This document shows positions 10,784 through 19,883 of a stretch of DNA of 64,000 bases, in pieces (position 1 is the first letter of the stretch; each line of letters starts with the position of its first letter). The stretch is from Streptomyces venezuelae ATCC 10712 (GTDB lineage Bacteria; Actinomycetota; Actinomycetes; Streptomycetales; Streptomycetaceae). Location: positions 5,646,001 through 5,710,000 of the forward strand of contig NZ_CP029197.1 in NCBI RefSeq assembly GCF_008639165.1. The letters are read 5' to 3'. The notes under the pieces are model-generated. The model was not told the DNA's origin and searched no databases. It was given only the letters and a program-made list of their open reading frames with translations. The position numbers and the translations under genes were made by a program.

Positions 10784-13700
10784 CTAACGCTCCTGGTTGT
10801 AGGTACTGCCCGGGCCGAGGCCCGATCCGTTCGTGTCCGTTCCCGCGCTGCGTCCCTGCTGGACACCCCGGCGCAGGTTGCTCAACCTGCCCCGGACGTC
10901 CTCGGGTGCGCGGGAGACCTGGGGGCCGCCCTGCGGGGTCTGCTCCGCCGTGCCCTCGACCAGGTTGGCCTTCGGGACCCGGCGGGGGAGTCCGGACGAG
11001 GTGACCCCGCCGGCCTTCGGGTCCTTGAGCTTCCCCGCCCGCTGCCAGCGCTCGTCGTTGGTCGAGCGCCATTCGTCGTCGGTGTCGGCCTCGTTCTGCT
11101 GCTGCTCCTGCGCCGGCTGCGCGGGCTTCGCCTGCTGCGGTGCCTGCTGCTGCGGCGCCTGCTGGGTCGGCGAGGCGACGCTGCCGCGGCGCGGCAGTCC
11201 GGCGTCGGTCAGCGCGTGACCGGCGTCCGGGGCGGCATTCGGGGTCGGACCCGGACGGTCGAAGCCTACGCGGTCGCGGCCCTGTTCGGGAGCGCTCGGA
11301 GCAGATTCCGATTCCGCTCCGTACGGCTGCTGGTAGCCGCCCTGGTAAGCGCTCTGATCCTGCCACTCTGCCTGGTGGGACTGGGGTTCGAACGCATTGC
11401 CGTACTGCTGGTGTTCGGTCTCCGGGGCCTCGTACGAAGCTTCCGCATAGCCCTGCTGGGGGTACGCCTCGTAGCCCTGCTGCGGGTACCCGTAGCCGTC
11501 CTGCTGCTGCGGGTATCCGGCCGCGTACTCCTGGCCGTACTCCTGCGTCTGCTGCTGCCCGTACTCCTGGGCCGGGGCGTACTGCTCGCCCGGGTACTCC
11601 TGAGCATGCTGGGGCTGCTGCTGCCCGTAGTCCTGCGCCGGGGCGTACTGCTCCGTCGGGTACTCGTGGGCCTGCTGGGGCTGCTGCCCGTACTCCTCGG
11701 CCGGCGCCTCGTCGCGGAAGAGCGGGCGGTCGCCGCCCTGCGCCTGCGCCTCCAGGGCGGCCCGCCGGCCCTCGCGCTTCAGCGAACGGTCGACCGGGTC
11801 GAGCGGACGCTCCTCCTCGGCCGGCTGCTCGTAGCGCGAGTCGTCGAAGCCGAGGTCGGCGGCGGTCAGCATCGGCTGCTGCTGCTGCGGGGCGCTCTCG
11901 AAGGCGTTCTGCTGCTGCTGCGGAATGATCTGGGAGACCGTGAAGTCGTCCTGGATCGGCTGCTCGCCACCGCCACCGTGGGTGATCGCGTCCGGCAGCA
12001 TGACCAGCGAGGTCGTACCGGCCTGCTCGCCCGAGGGGCGCAGCTGGACCCGGATGCCGTGGCGGTCCGCGAGGCGGCCGACCACGAAGAGGCCCATGCG
12101 CTGCGAGACGGCGGCGTCCACGGTCGGCGGGTTGGCCAGCTTGTGGTTGATGTCCGCGAAGTCCTCGGCGGTGAGGCCGATGCCCTTGTCGTGGATCTCG
12201 ACCATCACGCGGCCGTCGGGGAGACGGGTCGCGGTGACGCGGACCTTGGTCTGCGGGGAGGAGAACGTGGTGGCGTTCTCCAGGAGCTCGGCGAGCAGGT
12301 GCACGAGGTCGGTCACGGCCTGGCCGTGGATCTCGGCCTCGGGGACGCCTGCCAGCTCGATGCGCTCGTACTGCTCCACCTCGGAGGAGGCGGCGCGCAT
12401 CACGTCGACCAGCGGGACCGGCTGGTCCCAGCGGCGGCCCGGCTCCTCGCCGGCGAGGACGAGGAGGTTCTCGCCGTTGCGGCGCATACGGGTCGCCAGG
12501 TGGTCCAGGCGGAAGAGGTTCTCCAGCTGGTCCGGGTCGGCCTCGTTGTTCTCCAGGTCGGTGATGAGGGTCAGCTGGCCCTCGATCAGCGACTGGTTGC
12601 GGCGCGAGAGGTTGGTGAAGATCGCGTTGACGTTGCCCCGGAGCATGGCCTGCTCGGCGGCGAGCCGGACGGCCTCGCGGTGGACCTGGTCGAAGGCGCG
12701 GGCGACCTCGCCGATCTCGTCCTGGGTGTCGATCGGGATGGGCTGGACGCGGGTGTCGACGCGGCCCGGCTCGGTGCGGGAGAGCTGGTCGACCAGCATC
12801 GGCAGGCGCTGCTCGGCGATGCCGAAGGCGGCGGTGCGCAGCTGCTGCATCGAGCGGCTCATCTGGCGGGCCATCATCCCGGCGAGGATGAAGGCGGCGA
12901 GCAGGGCGATGACGACGATGCCACCGTTGACCCAGGCGTCCGTCTTGGCCTCGTCGGAGATCTTCGCGGCCTCGGCGACGGCCCGGTCGACGAGCGCCTT
13001 CTCGACCTCGGAGTAGCCCTCGAACTTGGCGGTGGCGACGGCCATCCAGGTCTCGGCGGTGATGCCCTTGGACTTCAGGGCCGCGAGGGCCTCGGGGCTC
13101 TTGGCGGTGCCGATCGCGGAGGCGACGCCCGAGTAGACGGAGCCGTCCTTGCCCTTGGGCAGCTCGACGCCGGCGGCCTGCATCTGCTTGGCGCCCTCGG
13201 TCGCCTTGGCCGTCATGACCTTCTTCAGCAGCTCGACGTCCTCGGGCAGACCACCGGAGGAGAACTCGCCGAGGGCGATCTGCTCCAGGTAGTTGTACGA
13301 GTTGAACGCCACGGACTGCTGGGCGAAGACGGCTTCGGTCCGGTTGGGGCGTACCAGGAGCTGGGTGCCGATGGAGCGCTGGAGGGACTCGGCGCCCTTG
13401 GCCAGCTGGATGGCGTAGACGCTGCGGCCGTAGGCCGTGATGTTGCCGGTGCCGAGGCCGAGCTCGTTGGAGAACTCGGTGAGGTAGTGCTGGACGCCGG
13501 TGTACTGGAGCTGGGTGTTCACCGGGTCGAGGGAGCGGCTGTACGCGGCCTTGCGCAGCGCGTCGAGCTTCGGCTCCTCGTCGCGGAAGAGGCGCAGGCG
13601 GCGCTCGAGGCCCTGGCCCGAGGGCAGGTTCTTCGCGGCCTCGTCGAACCTGACCTTGGCGGCGTCGGTCGCGGCGTACGCCTTGGTGACCTCCTCGCCC

Positions 13701-14086
13701 TTGCGGTCCTCGGGGCTCTGCGCGGCCAGCAGCGGGCCGGCGGTGAGGTCCCGCTCGTTGAGCAGGGCGGTGCTGTACTCCGAGGCGGCGCGCACGATGA
13801 GCGCCGTCTTCTCGGCGTCCTGGGCCTCCTGCCAGGTGTCGATGGACCCCTTGACCTGGAAGCCGCCCATGACGAGGCCGACGAGCACGGGTATGAGGAG
13901 GATGGCGTTCAGCCGGGTGGGCACCCGCCAGTTGCGGGGCGACAGCTTGCTGGAGCTTCCCGTGGCGGCTGCCGCGGTGGGCGGCGGCGTGACGGGCACG
14001 TCCGCGGGCGACACGGCTGTGCGCGACGGCGGCGTGAAGTTGCCCCGCGTCTCCTGCTCCGCGGAGCTTTCCTTGCTTCGCCTCAC
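10784..14086 (-). CDS. cvnA2: Conservon sensor-kinase-like membrane protein CvnA
   Basis: The 1100-residue protein has an N-terminal membrane segment (ILLIPVLVGLVMGGF, about residue 62), then an extracytoplasmic all-helical region of the nitrate/nitrite-sensing (NIT) type with the LLNERDLTAGPLL signature. A second membrane segment lies near 395, followed by a HAMP linker, an H-box-like LDHLATRMRRN and a GHKL ATPase domain with ELLENATTFSSPQTKV (N box), EIHDKGIGL (G1) and GLFVVGRLADRHGI. The last 350 residues are Gln/Tyr/Pro-rich and disordered. CvnA is the presumed signal-receiving component of the conservon complex. Confidence 0.92.
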   Translation of the reverse strand: MRRSKESSAEQETRGNFTPPSRTAVSPADVPVTPPPTAAAATGSSSKLSPRNWRVPTRLNAILLIPVLVGLVMGGFQVKGSIDTWQEAQDAEKTALIVRAASEYSTALLNERDLTAGPLLAAQSPEDRKGEEVTKAYAATDAAKVRFDEAAKNLPSGQGLERRLRLFRDEEPKLDALRKAAYSRSLDPVNTQLQYTGVQHYLTEFSNELGLGTGNITAYGRSVYAIQLAKGAESLQRSIGTQLLVRPNRTEAVFAQQSVAFNSYNYLEQIALGEFSSGGLPEDVELLKKVMTAKATEGAKQMQAAGVELPKGKDGSVYSGVASAIGTAKSPEALAALKSKGITAETWMAVATAKFEGYSEVEKALVDRAVAEAAKISDEAKTDAWVNGGIVVIALLAAFILAGMMARQMSRSMQQLRTAAFGIAEQRLPMLVDQLSRTEPGRVDTRVQPIPIDTQDEIGEVARAFDQVHREAVRLAAEQAMLRGNVNAIFTNLSRRNQSLIEGQLTLITDLENNEADPDQLENLFRLDHLATRMRRNGENLLVLAGEEPGRRWDQPVPLVDVMRAASSEVEQYERIELAGVPEAEIHGQAVTDLVHLLAELLENATTFSSPQTKVRVTATRLPDGRVMVEIHDKGIGLTAEDFADINHKLANPPTVDAAVSQRMGLFVVGRLADRHGIRVQLRPSGEQAGTTSLVMLPDAITHGGGGEQPIQDDFTVSQIIPQQQQNAFESAPQQQQPMLTAADLGFDDSRYEQPAEEERPLDPVDRSLKREGRRAALEAQAQGGDRPLFRDEAPAEEYGQQPQQAHEYPTEQYAPAQDYGQQQPQHAQEYPGEQYAPAQEYGQQQTQEYGQEYAAGYPQQQDGYGYPQQGYEAYPQQGYAEASYEAPETEHQQYGNAFEPQSHQAEWQDQSAYQGGYQQPYGAESESAPSAPEQGRDRVGFDRPGPTPNAAPDAGHALTDAGLPRRGSVASPTQQAPQQQAPQQAKPAQPAQEQQQNEADTDDEWRSTNDERWQRAGKLKDPKAGGVTSSGLPRRVPKANLVEGTAEQTPQGGPQVSRAPEDVRGRLSNLRRGVQQGRSAGTDTNGSGLGPGSTYNQER

Positions 14087-14425
14087 TCGACCAACAACCT
14101 CTCGGCGTCGGCACCTACGTTGTGCCGGTGTTTCGTTCAGGGCCGTACTACTCGGGAGTTCATGAATTGCAGCACGTGAAGGGGGTCGGTTCCAAACAGT
14201 GGGATGCGGCCGTCTTCAGCCGTCCGGGCCTCGTATAAAACGGGCATAAAGAGCGAGCCCCGCCAAATGGCGGGGCTCAGGTGAGCGCAGCGACACCGAT
14301 CGGATGCGTCGGGTGTCCGAGGCGCCCCAATTCTCTGTCGAAACGTTATGAACGCCCGGGCGGCCGTGTCGAACGACACAGACCGCCGCTGGCGACGGCA
14401 TATGACAACCGCCCCGGAGGTCCGG
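14087..14425. other. Intergenic region between the two conservons
   Basis: These 339 bases hold the terminator of the upstream conservon (14255-14278) and must contain the promoter of cvnA2. An unusually AT-rich stretch, CTCGTATAAAACGGGCATAA, lies at 14230-14249. No open frame here has convincing codon use. Confidence 0.5.
14255..14278 (-). terminator. Terminator of the first conservon
   Basis: A perfect 10-base inverted repeat (14255-14264 with 14269-14278) has an AAAT loop. Read on the minus strand it is followed by a T-rich stretch, as expected for an intrinsic terminator of the leftward operon ending at 14426. Confidence 0.8.
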
Positions 14426-15007
14426 CTACTTGAGCCGGGCCATGAGGGCGTGCTCGACGAGCGTGATGAGGGCGCTCTTGGCGTCGGCGCGGTGGCGGGC
14501 GTCGGTGGTGATGATGGGGGTGTCGGGGCCGATCTGCAGGGCCTCGCGGACTTCTTCGGGCTGGTAGGGCTGGTTGCCGTCGAAGCCGTTGAGGGCGATG
14601 ACGAACGGCAGGCCGCTGTTCTCGAAGTAGTCGACGGCGGGGAAGCAGTCGGCGAGGCGGCGGGTGTCGACGAGGACGACGGCGCCGATGGCGCCGCGGA
14701 CCAGGTCGTCCCACATGAACCAGAAGCGGTCCTGGCCGGGGGTGCCGAACAGGTACAGGATCAGGTCCTGGTCCAGGGTGATGCGGCCGAAGTCCATGGC
14801 GACGGTCGTCGTCGTCTTGTCGCCGGTGTGGGTGAGGTCGTCGATGCCCGCGGAGGCGGACGTCATGACGGCTTCGGTACGCAGCGGGTTGATCTCCGAG
14901 ACGGCGCCGACGAACGTGGTCTTGCCCACGCCGAAGCCACCCGCCACCACGATCTTCGCGCTGGTGGTCGACCGGGCCGCGCCGCCGCTAGAGCTTGCGA
15001 AGTCCAC
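14426..15007 (-). CDS. cvnD1: Conservon small GTP-binding protein CvnD (copy of conservon 1)
   Basis: This 193-residue GTPase matches the other CvnD except for Lys instead of Arg at the last position. The P-loop, FGTPGQDRF and NGFD motifs are all intact, so both copies should be active. Its start overlaps cvnC1 by 20 bases. Almost complete silent-site identity to the copy at 9155-9736 points to recent gene conversion or very recent duplication, since the flanking cvnA genes are only distant paralogues. Confidence 0.93.
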   Translation of the reverse strand: MDFASSSGGAARSTTSAKIVVAGGFGVGKTTFVGAVSEINPLRTEAVMTSASAGIDDLTHTGDKTTTTVAMDFGRITLDQDLILYLFGTPGQDRFWFMWDDLVRGAIGAVVLVDTRRLADCFPAVDYFENSGLPFVIALNGFDGNQPYQPEEVREALQIGPDTPIITTDARHRADAKSALITLVEHALMARLK

Positions 15008-15026
15008 TGAGCACCCTTTCGAGCAG
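14432..15026. repeat. Direct repeat copy 2, shared with 9161-9755
   Basis: This is the second copy of the 595-base near-identical tract that covers cvnD and the end of cvnC. The boundaries are sharp: outside the tract the two conservons diverge immediately. Confidence 0.93.
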
Positions 15027-15392
15027 AGTCACGTCCGGCGTGCCGCCGGTCTCTCCGTTGCCCGGCTGGTGGATCGCCACCATGCCGGCCTCCGCCAGGT
15101 CGGCGACGAGGATGCGGGCGACACCGAGCGGCATGTTCAGCAGCGCCGACACCTCGGCCACCGACTTGACCTCGCGGCACAGGTGGCAGATCCGCTGGTG
15201 CTCCGGCAGCAGCGTGGCGAGGTGCGCCGGGTCGGCCGTGGTGCTGACCAGCGCCTCGATGGCGAGCTGGTAGCGCGGCCGGGTCCGGCCGCCGGTCATC
15301 GCGTACGGACGCACCAGCGGCTGGTCGCCCTCATGTCCGTACTCGTCGACTGAGGCGCCGTACGGATCGTGAGAGGCGGGGGGCGGGGTCAT
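14988..15392 (-). CDS. cvnC1: Conservon DUF742 protein CvnC
   Basis: The protein has 134 residues, shorter than the other copy because its disordered N-terminus is only about 24 residues long. The DUF742 domain (PLVRPYAMTGGRTRPRYQLAIEALVSTTADP, then the winged-helix-like part HQRICHLCREVKSVAEVSALLNMPLGVARILVADLAEAGMV) is complete. It overlaps the start of cvnD1. An 80-base segment (15241-15320) is identical in DNA to 9973-10052 of the other cvnC. Confidence 0.92.
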   Translation of the reverse strand: MTPPPASHDPYGASVDEYGHEGDQPLVRPYAMTGGRTRPRYQLAIEALVSTTADPAHLATLLPEHQRICHLCREVKSVAEVSALLNMPLGVARILVADLAEAGMVAIHQPGNGETGGTPDVTLLERVLSGLRKL

Positions 15393-15551
15393 GAATCCTC
15401 CGGGCGTGACAGCAAACTCTCTGCCGTCTGATGGGGCCGGTGGGGGGCCGGGTGGGGCGGCCGGACGGTGAACGGTGCCAGGGCGGTACGGAGGGGCGTA
15501 CCGCCCTGTCGGTCGGTCGTGCGGTGGAGCTGTCCGGGACTGCGTGACCGG

Positions 15552-15965
15552 CTAGTGGAGCAGGCTGCCCTGGAGCTCCGCGCGGAGATCAGGGGTGAGC
15601 ACGCTGCCGGCCCGGTCGACCAGCAGCGCCATCTCGTAGCCCACCAGGCCGATGTCGCACTCGGGGTGCGCGAGCACGGCCAGCGAGGATCCGTCGGAGA
15701 CCTGCATGAGGAAGAGGAAGCCGCGCTCCATCTCCACCACGGTCTGGGCGACGGGGCCCCCCTCGAAGATCCGGGACGCGCCCGCGGTCAGCGAGGTCAG
15801 CCCGGACGCGACCGCCGCCAGCTGGTCGGCACGGTCGCGGGGGAATCCTTCGGACATGGCCAGCAGGAGTCCGTCGGCGGAGACCACCACCGTGTGGGAC
15901 ACCCCGGGGGTGTTGTCCACGAAGTTGGTGATCAACCAGTTCAGATTCTGCGCCGCCTGGCTCAT
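15552..15965 (-). CDS. cvnB1: Conservon roadblock/LC7 protein CvnB
   Basis: This single roadblock/LC7 domain protein of about 137 residues is very close to the copy at 10363-10776. The ATG giving MSQAAQNLNW is chosen. A TTG at 15974, well spaced from AGGAG, could add three residues. It lies directly after the cvnA1 stop and 159 bases before cvnC1. It presumably modulates the GTP cycle of CvnD. Confidence 0.92.
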   Translation of the reverse strand: MSQAAQNLNWLITNFVDNTPGVSHTVVVSADGLLLAMSEGFPRDRADQLAAVASGLTSLTAGASRIFEGGPVAQTVVEMERGFLFLMQVSDGSSLAVLAHPECDIGLVGYEMALLVDRAGSVLTPDLRAELQGSLLH

Positions 15966-15974
15966 CGCGTTCAA

Positions 15975-18900
15975 CTAACGCTCCTGCTGATGGTTCGGAC
16001 CGAGGTGGTGATTACCCGTGGTCGAGTTACCTGCCTGACGGCCCTGCTGGATACCGCGGCGCAGATTGGTCAGCCGGCCGCGGACGTCATCGGGTGCACG
16101 CGAGACCTGGGGGCCGGCCGTGTGGGCCTGCTCCTGGGCGGTCCCGGGTACGAGGTTGGCCTTCGGCACGCGCCGGGGAAGGCCGGAGGTGGTGACGCCG
16201 CCGGCCGCGGGCTTGCGCACCCGCTCGGCCTGGCGCACCAGCTCGTCGTTGGGCGAGGTCCGCCAGGCGGCCCCGCCGTTCTGGCGGCCGTCGGCCGGGT
16301 CACCGGCCGGACGGGGCGCCGGAGCGGCCTGCTGCGGCGCGGCCGGAGCCGCCGCCTGCTGCTGTGCCTGCTCCTGCTGGAACCAGTTGGTCTCCAGCGT
16401 GTCGTACAGCGGCGTACGGCCGTCGCCCGCACCGGCCGGCGGCAGCGCCTCCGGACGGCGCGGCTGCTGGAGCTGCGGCTGCTGCGGACGCTGCTGCTGG
16501 ACCGGCTCCGGGCGCGGGGCGCCGAAGTCGCCGCTGCCGCCACCGGTGCGCTGACGCGGAGCGGGCGGCTGCGGGGCCTGCTGCTGCGCCTGCGGTACGA
16601 AGGGCTGCCGGCCGAACTGCTGCTGCTGGCCGCCCTGGTAGCCCTGCTGCTGCGGGGCGTTCAGGTCCGGACGCGGGAACTGGCCGGTGGCACCGGGACC
16701 CTGCTGCTGGTTCTGCTGCTGGTTCTGCTGCGGGGCGCCGAAGTCCGGACGGGGGAACTGGCCGGTGGAGCCGGGGCCCTGCGGCGCGCCGAAGTCGGGA
16801 CGCGGGAACTGCGCCGTCGACGCCGGGTCGGTGACACCGCCCTGGTACGTCTGGGGCTGCGGGACCTGCTGCTGGTTCTGCTGCTGCGGGCTCTGCTGCG
16901 GGGCGCCGAAGTCCGGACGCGGGAACTGGCCGGTGGAACCGGGGCCCTGCGGGGCCGGAGCCGCGAACGACCCCGTCGTCTCCGGGTCCTCGTGACCGCG
17001 CGGGGCGTCCAGCGGGGACATCTCCTGCTGCGGGCGGCGGACCGGCTGCCGGGCCTGGTCGTCGCCCCAGCTCGCGGCCTGCGGGCGCTGCGGCTGGGGG
17101 TTGCCCCCGGGCAGCTCGGCGCGCGGGAACTCGTACCCACCGGGCTGGTTGGCCCCCGGGGCCTGGCCCGGGCGGCCCTGTCCCCCTTGGCCCTGCGGCC
17201 CGGGAGGTGTCCCCAGCGGCGCGCCGGGTCCGGCCTGCGGCCCGCCCTGGCTGCCCCACACGTCCGTGCGGGAGGGGATGGCGCTCGCGGCGCCGCCGAT
17301 GAGACCGCCACCGCCGGGGCCCGGCCGCAGCGGCTCGGAGCCCTGCGGGGCCTGCGGCGCCTGCGGGATCTGCGGCAGCTGACCGGTCCGGTCGAGCTGG
17401 GCGTTCTGCGGCTGCGGGGTGCGGGACTGCGGGGCGCCCTGCGGGCCGCCCGCGAGCGGGGCACCGTCACGGGCGGGCAGCGCGGCCCGGGGACCGCTCG
17501 TACCGACCTGACCGCGCGGCGCGCCGGCGCCCGTACCGAGGCGTCCGGCCGTCGCCGAGGGCGCACCGCCCTGGCCCGGACGGCCGCCGGGGCCGCCGGC
17601 AGCGCCGGGACCGGCGGGCAGCCGGCCGCCGGGAGCGCCGGAACCCTGCGGCACGGCGCCCTGGCCACCGGCACCCGGCTTGGGCATCGGGGGCTTCTTG
17701 CCGCCCTGGGCGACGTCGACCGGCAGCATGACGAGCGCGGTGGTGCCGCCCGAGTCGGAGGGGCGCAGCTGGATGCGGATGCCGTGTCGCAGGGACAGGC
17801 GGCCGACCACGAACAGACCCATGCGGCGGGAGACGGAGACGTCCACGGTGGGCGGCGAGGCGAGCCGCTCGTTGATCGCGGCGAGGTCCTCGGGGGAGAG
17901 GCCGATGCCGGTGTCGTGGATCTCGACGAGCACCCGGCCGTCGGGCAGCGCGTGACCGGTGACGCGGACCTTGGTCTGCGGCGAGGAGAACGAGGTGGCG
18001 TTCTCGAGGAGCTCGGCGAGGAGGTGCACGAGGTCGTTGACGACCCGGCCGGCGACCTCGGTCGCGGGGACCGCGGCGAGTTCGATGCGCTCGTACTGCT
18101 CCACCTCGGAGGCGGCGGCGCGGAGCACGTCGACCAGCGGGACCGGGCGGGTCCAGCGGCGGCCCGGCTCCTCACCGGCGAGGACGAGGAGGTTCTCACC
18201 GTTACGGCGCATGCGCGTCGCGAGGTGGTCGAGCTTGAAGAGCGAGGACAGCTGGTCCGGGTCGGCCTCGCGGGACTCCAGCTCGGAGATGAGCGAGAGC
18301 TGGCGCTGGATGAGGCCCTGGGAGCGCCGCGAGAGGTTGGTGAACATCGCGTTGACGTTGCCCCGGAGGAGGGCCTGCTCGGCGGCGAGGCGGACGGCCT
18401 CGCGGTGCACGTCGTCGAAGGCCGCGGCCACCTGGCCGATCTCGTCCCGGGAGTGCACACCGACGGACTCGACGGAGGTGTCGACGTCCTGCGGGTCGGA
18501 CTCGGAGAGCTGCTTGACGAGCTCGGGCAGGCGTTCCTGGGCGACCTTGGTCGCGGTGTCCTGGAGCCGGCGCAGCGAGCGGATCATGGACCGGGCCACG
18601 ACGAAGGCGCCGATGAGCGAGACGCCGAGGACGAGGAGGATCAGCGCACCGTTGATGATGGCGTCGCGCTGCGACTCCTGCCGCAGTTCACGGGCCATCG
18701 TCTCCATGTCGCCGAGCAGACCGCGCTCGATGCGGTTCATGGCGGCGATCTTGGTGCCGTACTCGTCGGTGAAGTTGAGGTGGCCGCGCTTGGGGCCGCT
18801 CTGCATGGCGTCGTCCATGTTGAGGACGCGCTCGGCGTACTTCTCCGCGGCGGTGATCGACGGGTTGCCGGTGTTGAGGGACGCGGTCCGCTCGGTGGCG

Positions 18901-19883
18901 TCACCACCGGTCGACTCGTAGATCGCCTGGAAGGACTTGAGCTCGACGCCCTCGGAGTTGAGGGCGGCCTCGCCGTACAGCCGGTCACCCTGCTGGATGG
19001 AGCCGGAGGTCTTGTCGCCGGCGGGCAGCGCCGCCGCGATGATCGCCTGCTGGATGGAGGCGTACTCCTTGGCGGACGAGAACGCGGCGAGCGCGCGGGT
19101 CCGCTTGATCATCTCGGGGTTGCTGGTCGCCTGCGCCATGTCCTGCGAGAGGCTGAGCAGCGAGCGGATGAGGCGGCTGTAGGCCTCGACCGTCACCGAG
19201 TGGGAGACGCCCTTCTCGTAGGCGTTGCCCCGGATGGTGTTCAGCTGGATGACCTGCGAGGCGATCTGGCTGACGTTCTGCCGGATGCTGCGCAGGGCCT
19301 CGTCGCCCTCGGTGGCCGGGATGTCCTCGGTGGCCTCCAGGAAGGCCTTGTACTCGCGGTCCGTCTTACGGCGCGGGTTGGCGACCTGGTAGTCGCTGAC
19401 CGGGCGGCCGTTGGCCAGCGGACCGGCGGACAGGTCGCGCTCGGACTGCAGGGCCTGGGCGAGGTCGGTCGCCTCACGGGTCAGCTTGGTGAGCAGCTGC
19501 ATGTGGTCGAGCTGCTCCATGTCCTGGAGCGACTCGCTGATGCGGATGCCGCCCAGGGTGGTCGCGGCGACCACGGGGAGGGTGAGGAGCGCGACCAAAC
19601 GGGTGGAGATGCGCCAGTTGCGCAGGGCTATTCGCGGGCCGACCTCGTTCTCGGCCCGGGCCTTCGGGGGTGCCTCGGACGGCTCGGCGGAAGCGGCCGC
19701 GGCGCTGGTGCGCCTGCCGCCGTCACCGCCGTCGCCGGACGGTCCCTGACCCTGGTTCGGGGTGTGCGAGGCCGAGGGACCGCGGTCGGTCCCGGCGCGC
19801 GGTTCCTGCTCCGCCGGAGCATCCGCGCGGCCCTGGCGGGCCTGGGGAGACCCCGAGCCATCCCTCTTGAAACGTCCCTGCAC
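15975..19883 (-). CDS. cvnA1: Conservon sensor-kinase-like membrane protein CvnA
   Basis: The 1302-residue protein begins with a disordered basic region, then a membrane segment near residue 100 (LVALLTLPVVAATTLGGI). A NIT-type sensor region follows with LQSERDLSAGPLANGRP, then a second membrane segment (INGALILLVLGVSLIGAFVVA), HAMP, LDHLATRMRRN and a GHKL ATPase domain (ELLENATSFSSPQTKV, EIHDTGIGL, GLFVVGRLSLRHGI). The final 550 residues are Gln/Pro/Gly-rich and hold four copies of a TGQFPRPDFGAPQ-like motif. The C-terminal LPRRVPKANLV and VSRAPDDVRGRLTNLRRGIQQGR segments are shared with the other CvnA and may be partner-binding sites. Confidence 0.92.
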   Translation of the reverse strand: MQGRFKRDGSGSPQARQGRADAPAEQEPRAGTDRGPSASHTPNQGQGPSGDGGDGGRRTSAAAASAEPSEAPPKARAENEVGPRIALRNWRISTRLVALLTLPVVAATTLGGIRISESLQDMEQLDHMQLLTKLTREATDLAQALQSERDLSAGPLANGRPVSDYQVANPRRKTDREYKAFLEATEDIPATEGDEALRSIRQNVSQIASQVIQLNTIRGNAYEKGVSHSVTVEAYSRLIRSLLSLSQDMAQATSNPEMIKRTRALAAFSSAKEYASIQQAIIAAALPAGDKTSGSIQQGDRLYGEAALNSEGVELKSFQAIYESTGGDATERTASLNTGNPSITAAEKYAERVLNMDDAMQSGPKRGHLNFTDEYGTKIAAMNRIERGLLGDMETMARELRQESQRDAIINGALILLVLGVSLIGAFVVARSMIRSLRRLQDTATKVAQERLPELVKQLSESDPQDVDTSVESVGVHSRDEIGQVAAAFDDVHREAVRLAAEQALLRGNVNAMFTNLSRRSQGLIQRQLSLISELESREADPDQLSSLFKLDHLATRMRRNGENLLVLAGEEPGRRWTRPVPLVDVLRAAASEVEQYERIELAAVPATEVAGRVVNDLVHLLAELLENATSFSSPQTKVRVTGHALPDGRVLVEIHDTGIGLSPEDLAAINERLASPPTVDVSVSRRMGLFVVGRLSLRHGIRIQLRPSDSGGTTALVMLPVDVAQGGKKPPMPKPGAGGQGAVPQGSGAPGGRLPAGPGAAGGPGGRPGQGGAPSATAGRLGTGAGAPRGQVGTSGPRAALPARDGAPLAGGPQGAPQSRTPQPQNAQLDRTGQLPQIPQAPQAPQGSEPLRPGPGGGGLIGGAASAIPSRTDVWGSQGGPQAGPGAPLGTPPGPQGQGGQGRPGQAPGANQPGGYEFPRAELPGGNPQPQRPQAASWGDDQARQPVRRPQQEMSPLDAPRGHEDPETTGSFAAPAPQGPGSTGQFPRPDFGAPQQSPQQQNQQQVPQPQTYQGGVTDPASTAQFPRPDFGAPQGPGSTGQFPRPDFGAPQQNQQQNQQQGPGATGQFPRPDLNAPQQQGYQGGQQQQFGRQPFVPQAQQQAPQPPAPRQRTGGGSGDFGAPRPEPVQQQRPQQPQLQQPRRPEALPPAGAGDGRTPLYDTLETNWFQQEQAQQQAAAPAAPQQAAPAPRPAGDPADGRQNGGAAWRTSPNDELVRQAERVRKPAAGGVTTSGLPRRVPKANLVPGTAQEQAHTAGPQVSRAPDDVRGRLTNLRRGIQQGRQAGNSTTGNHHLGPNHQQER
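16661..16940 (-). repeat. Four FPRPDF-motif repeats in CvnA1
   Basis: Four units encode (S/A)T(G/A)QFPRPD(F/L)(G/N)APQ separated by Gln-rich spacers. The core of about 30 bases is highly conserved between units. The motif is not seen in the neighbouring CvnA2. Confidence 0.8.

Noticed and set aside
10559..14179. 1206-residue open frame on the plus strand over cvnA2
   Set aside because: It is complementary to a gene with conserved membrane and ATPase motifs. Long mirror frames are expected from high GC at third codon positions, and its product is a Leu/Val/Arg/Gly-rich low-complexity string.
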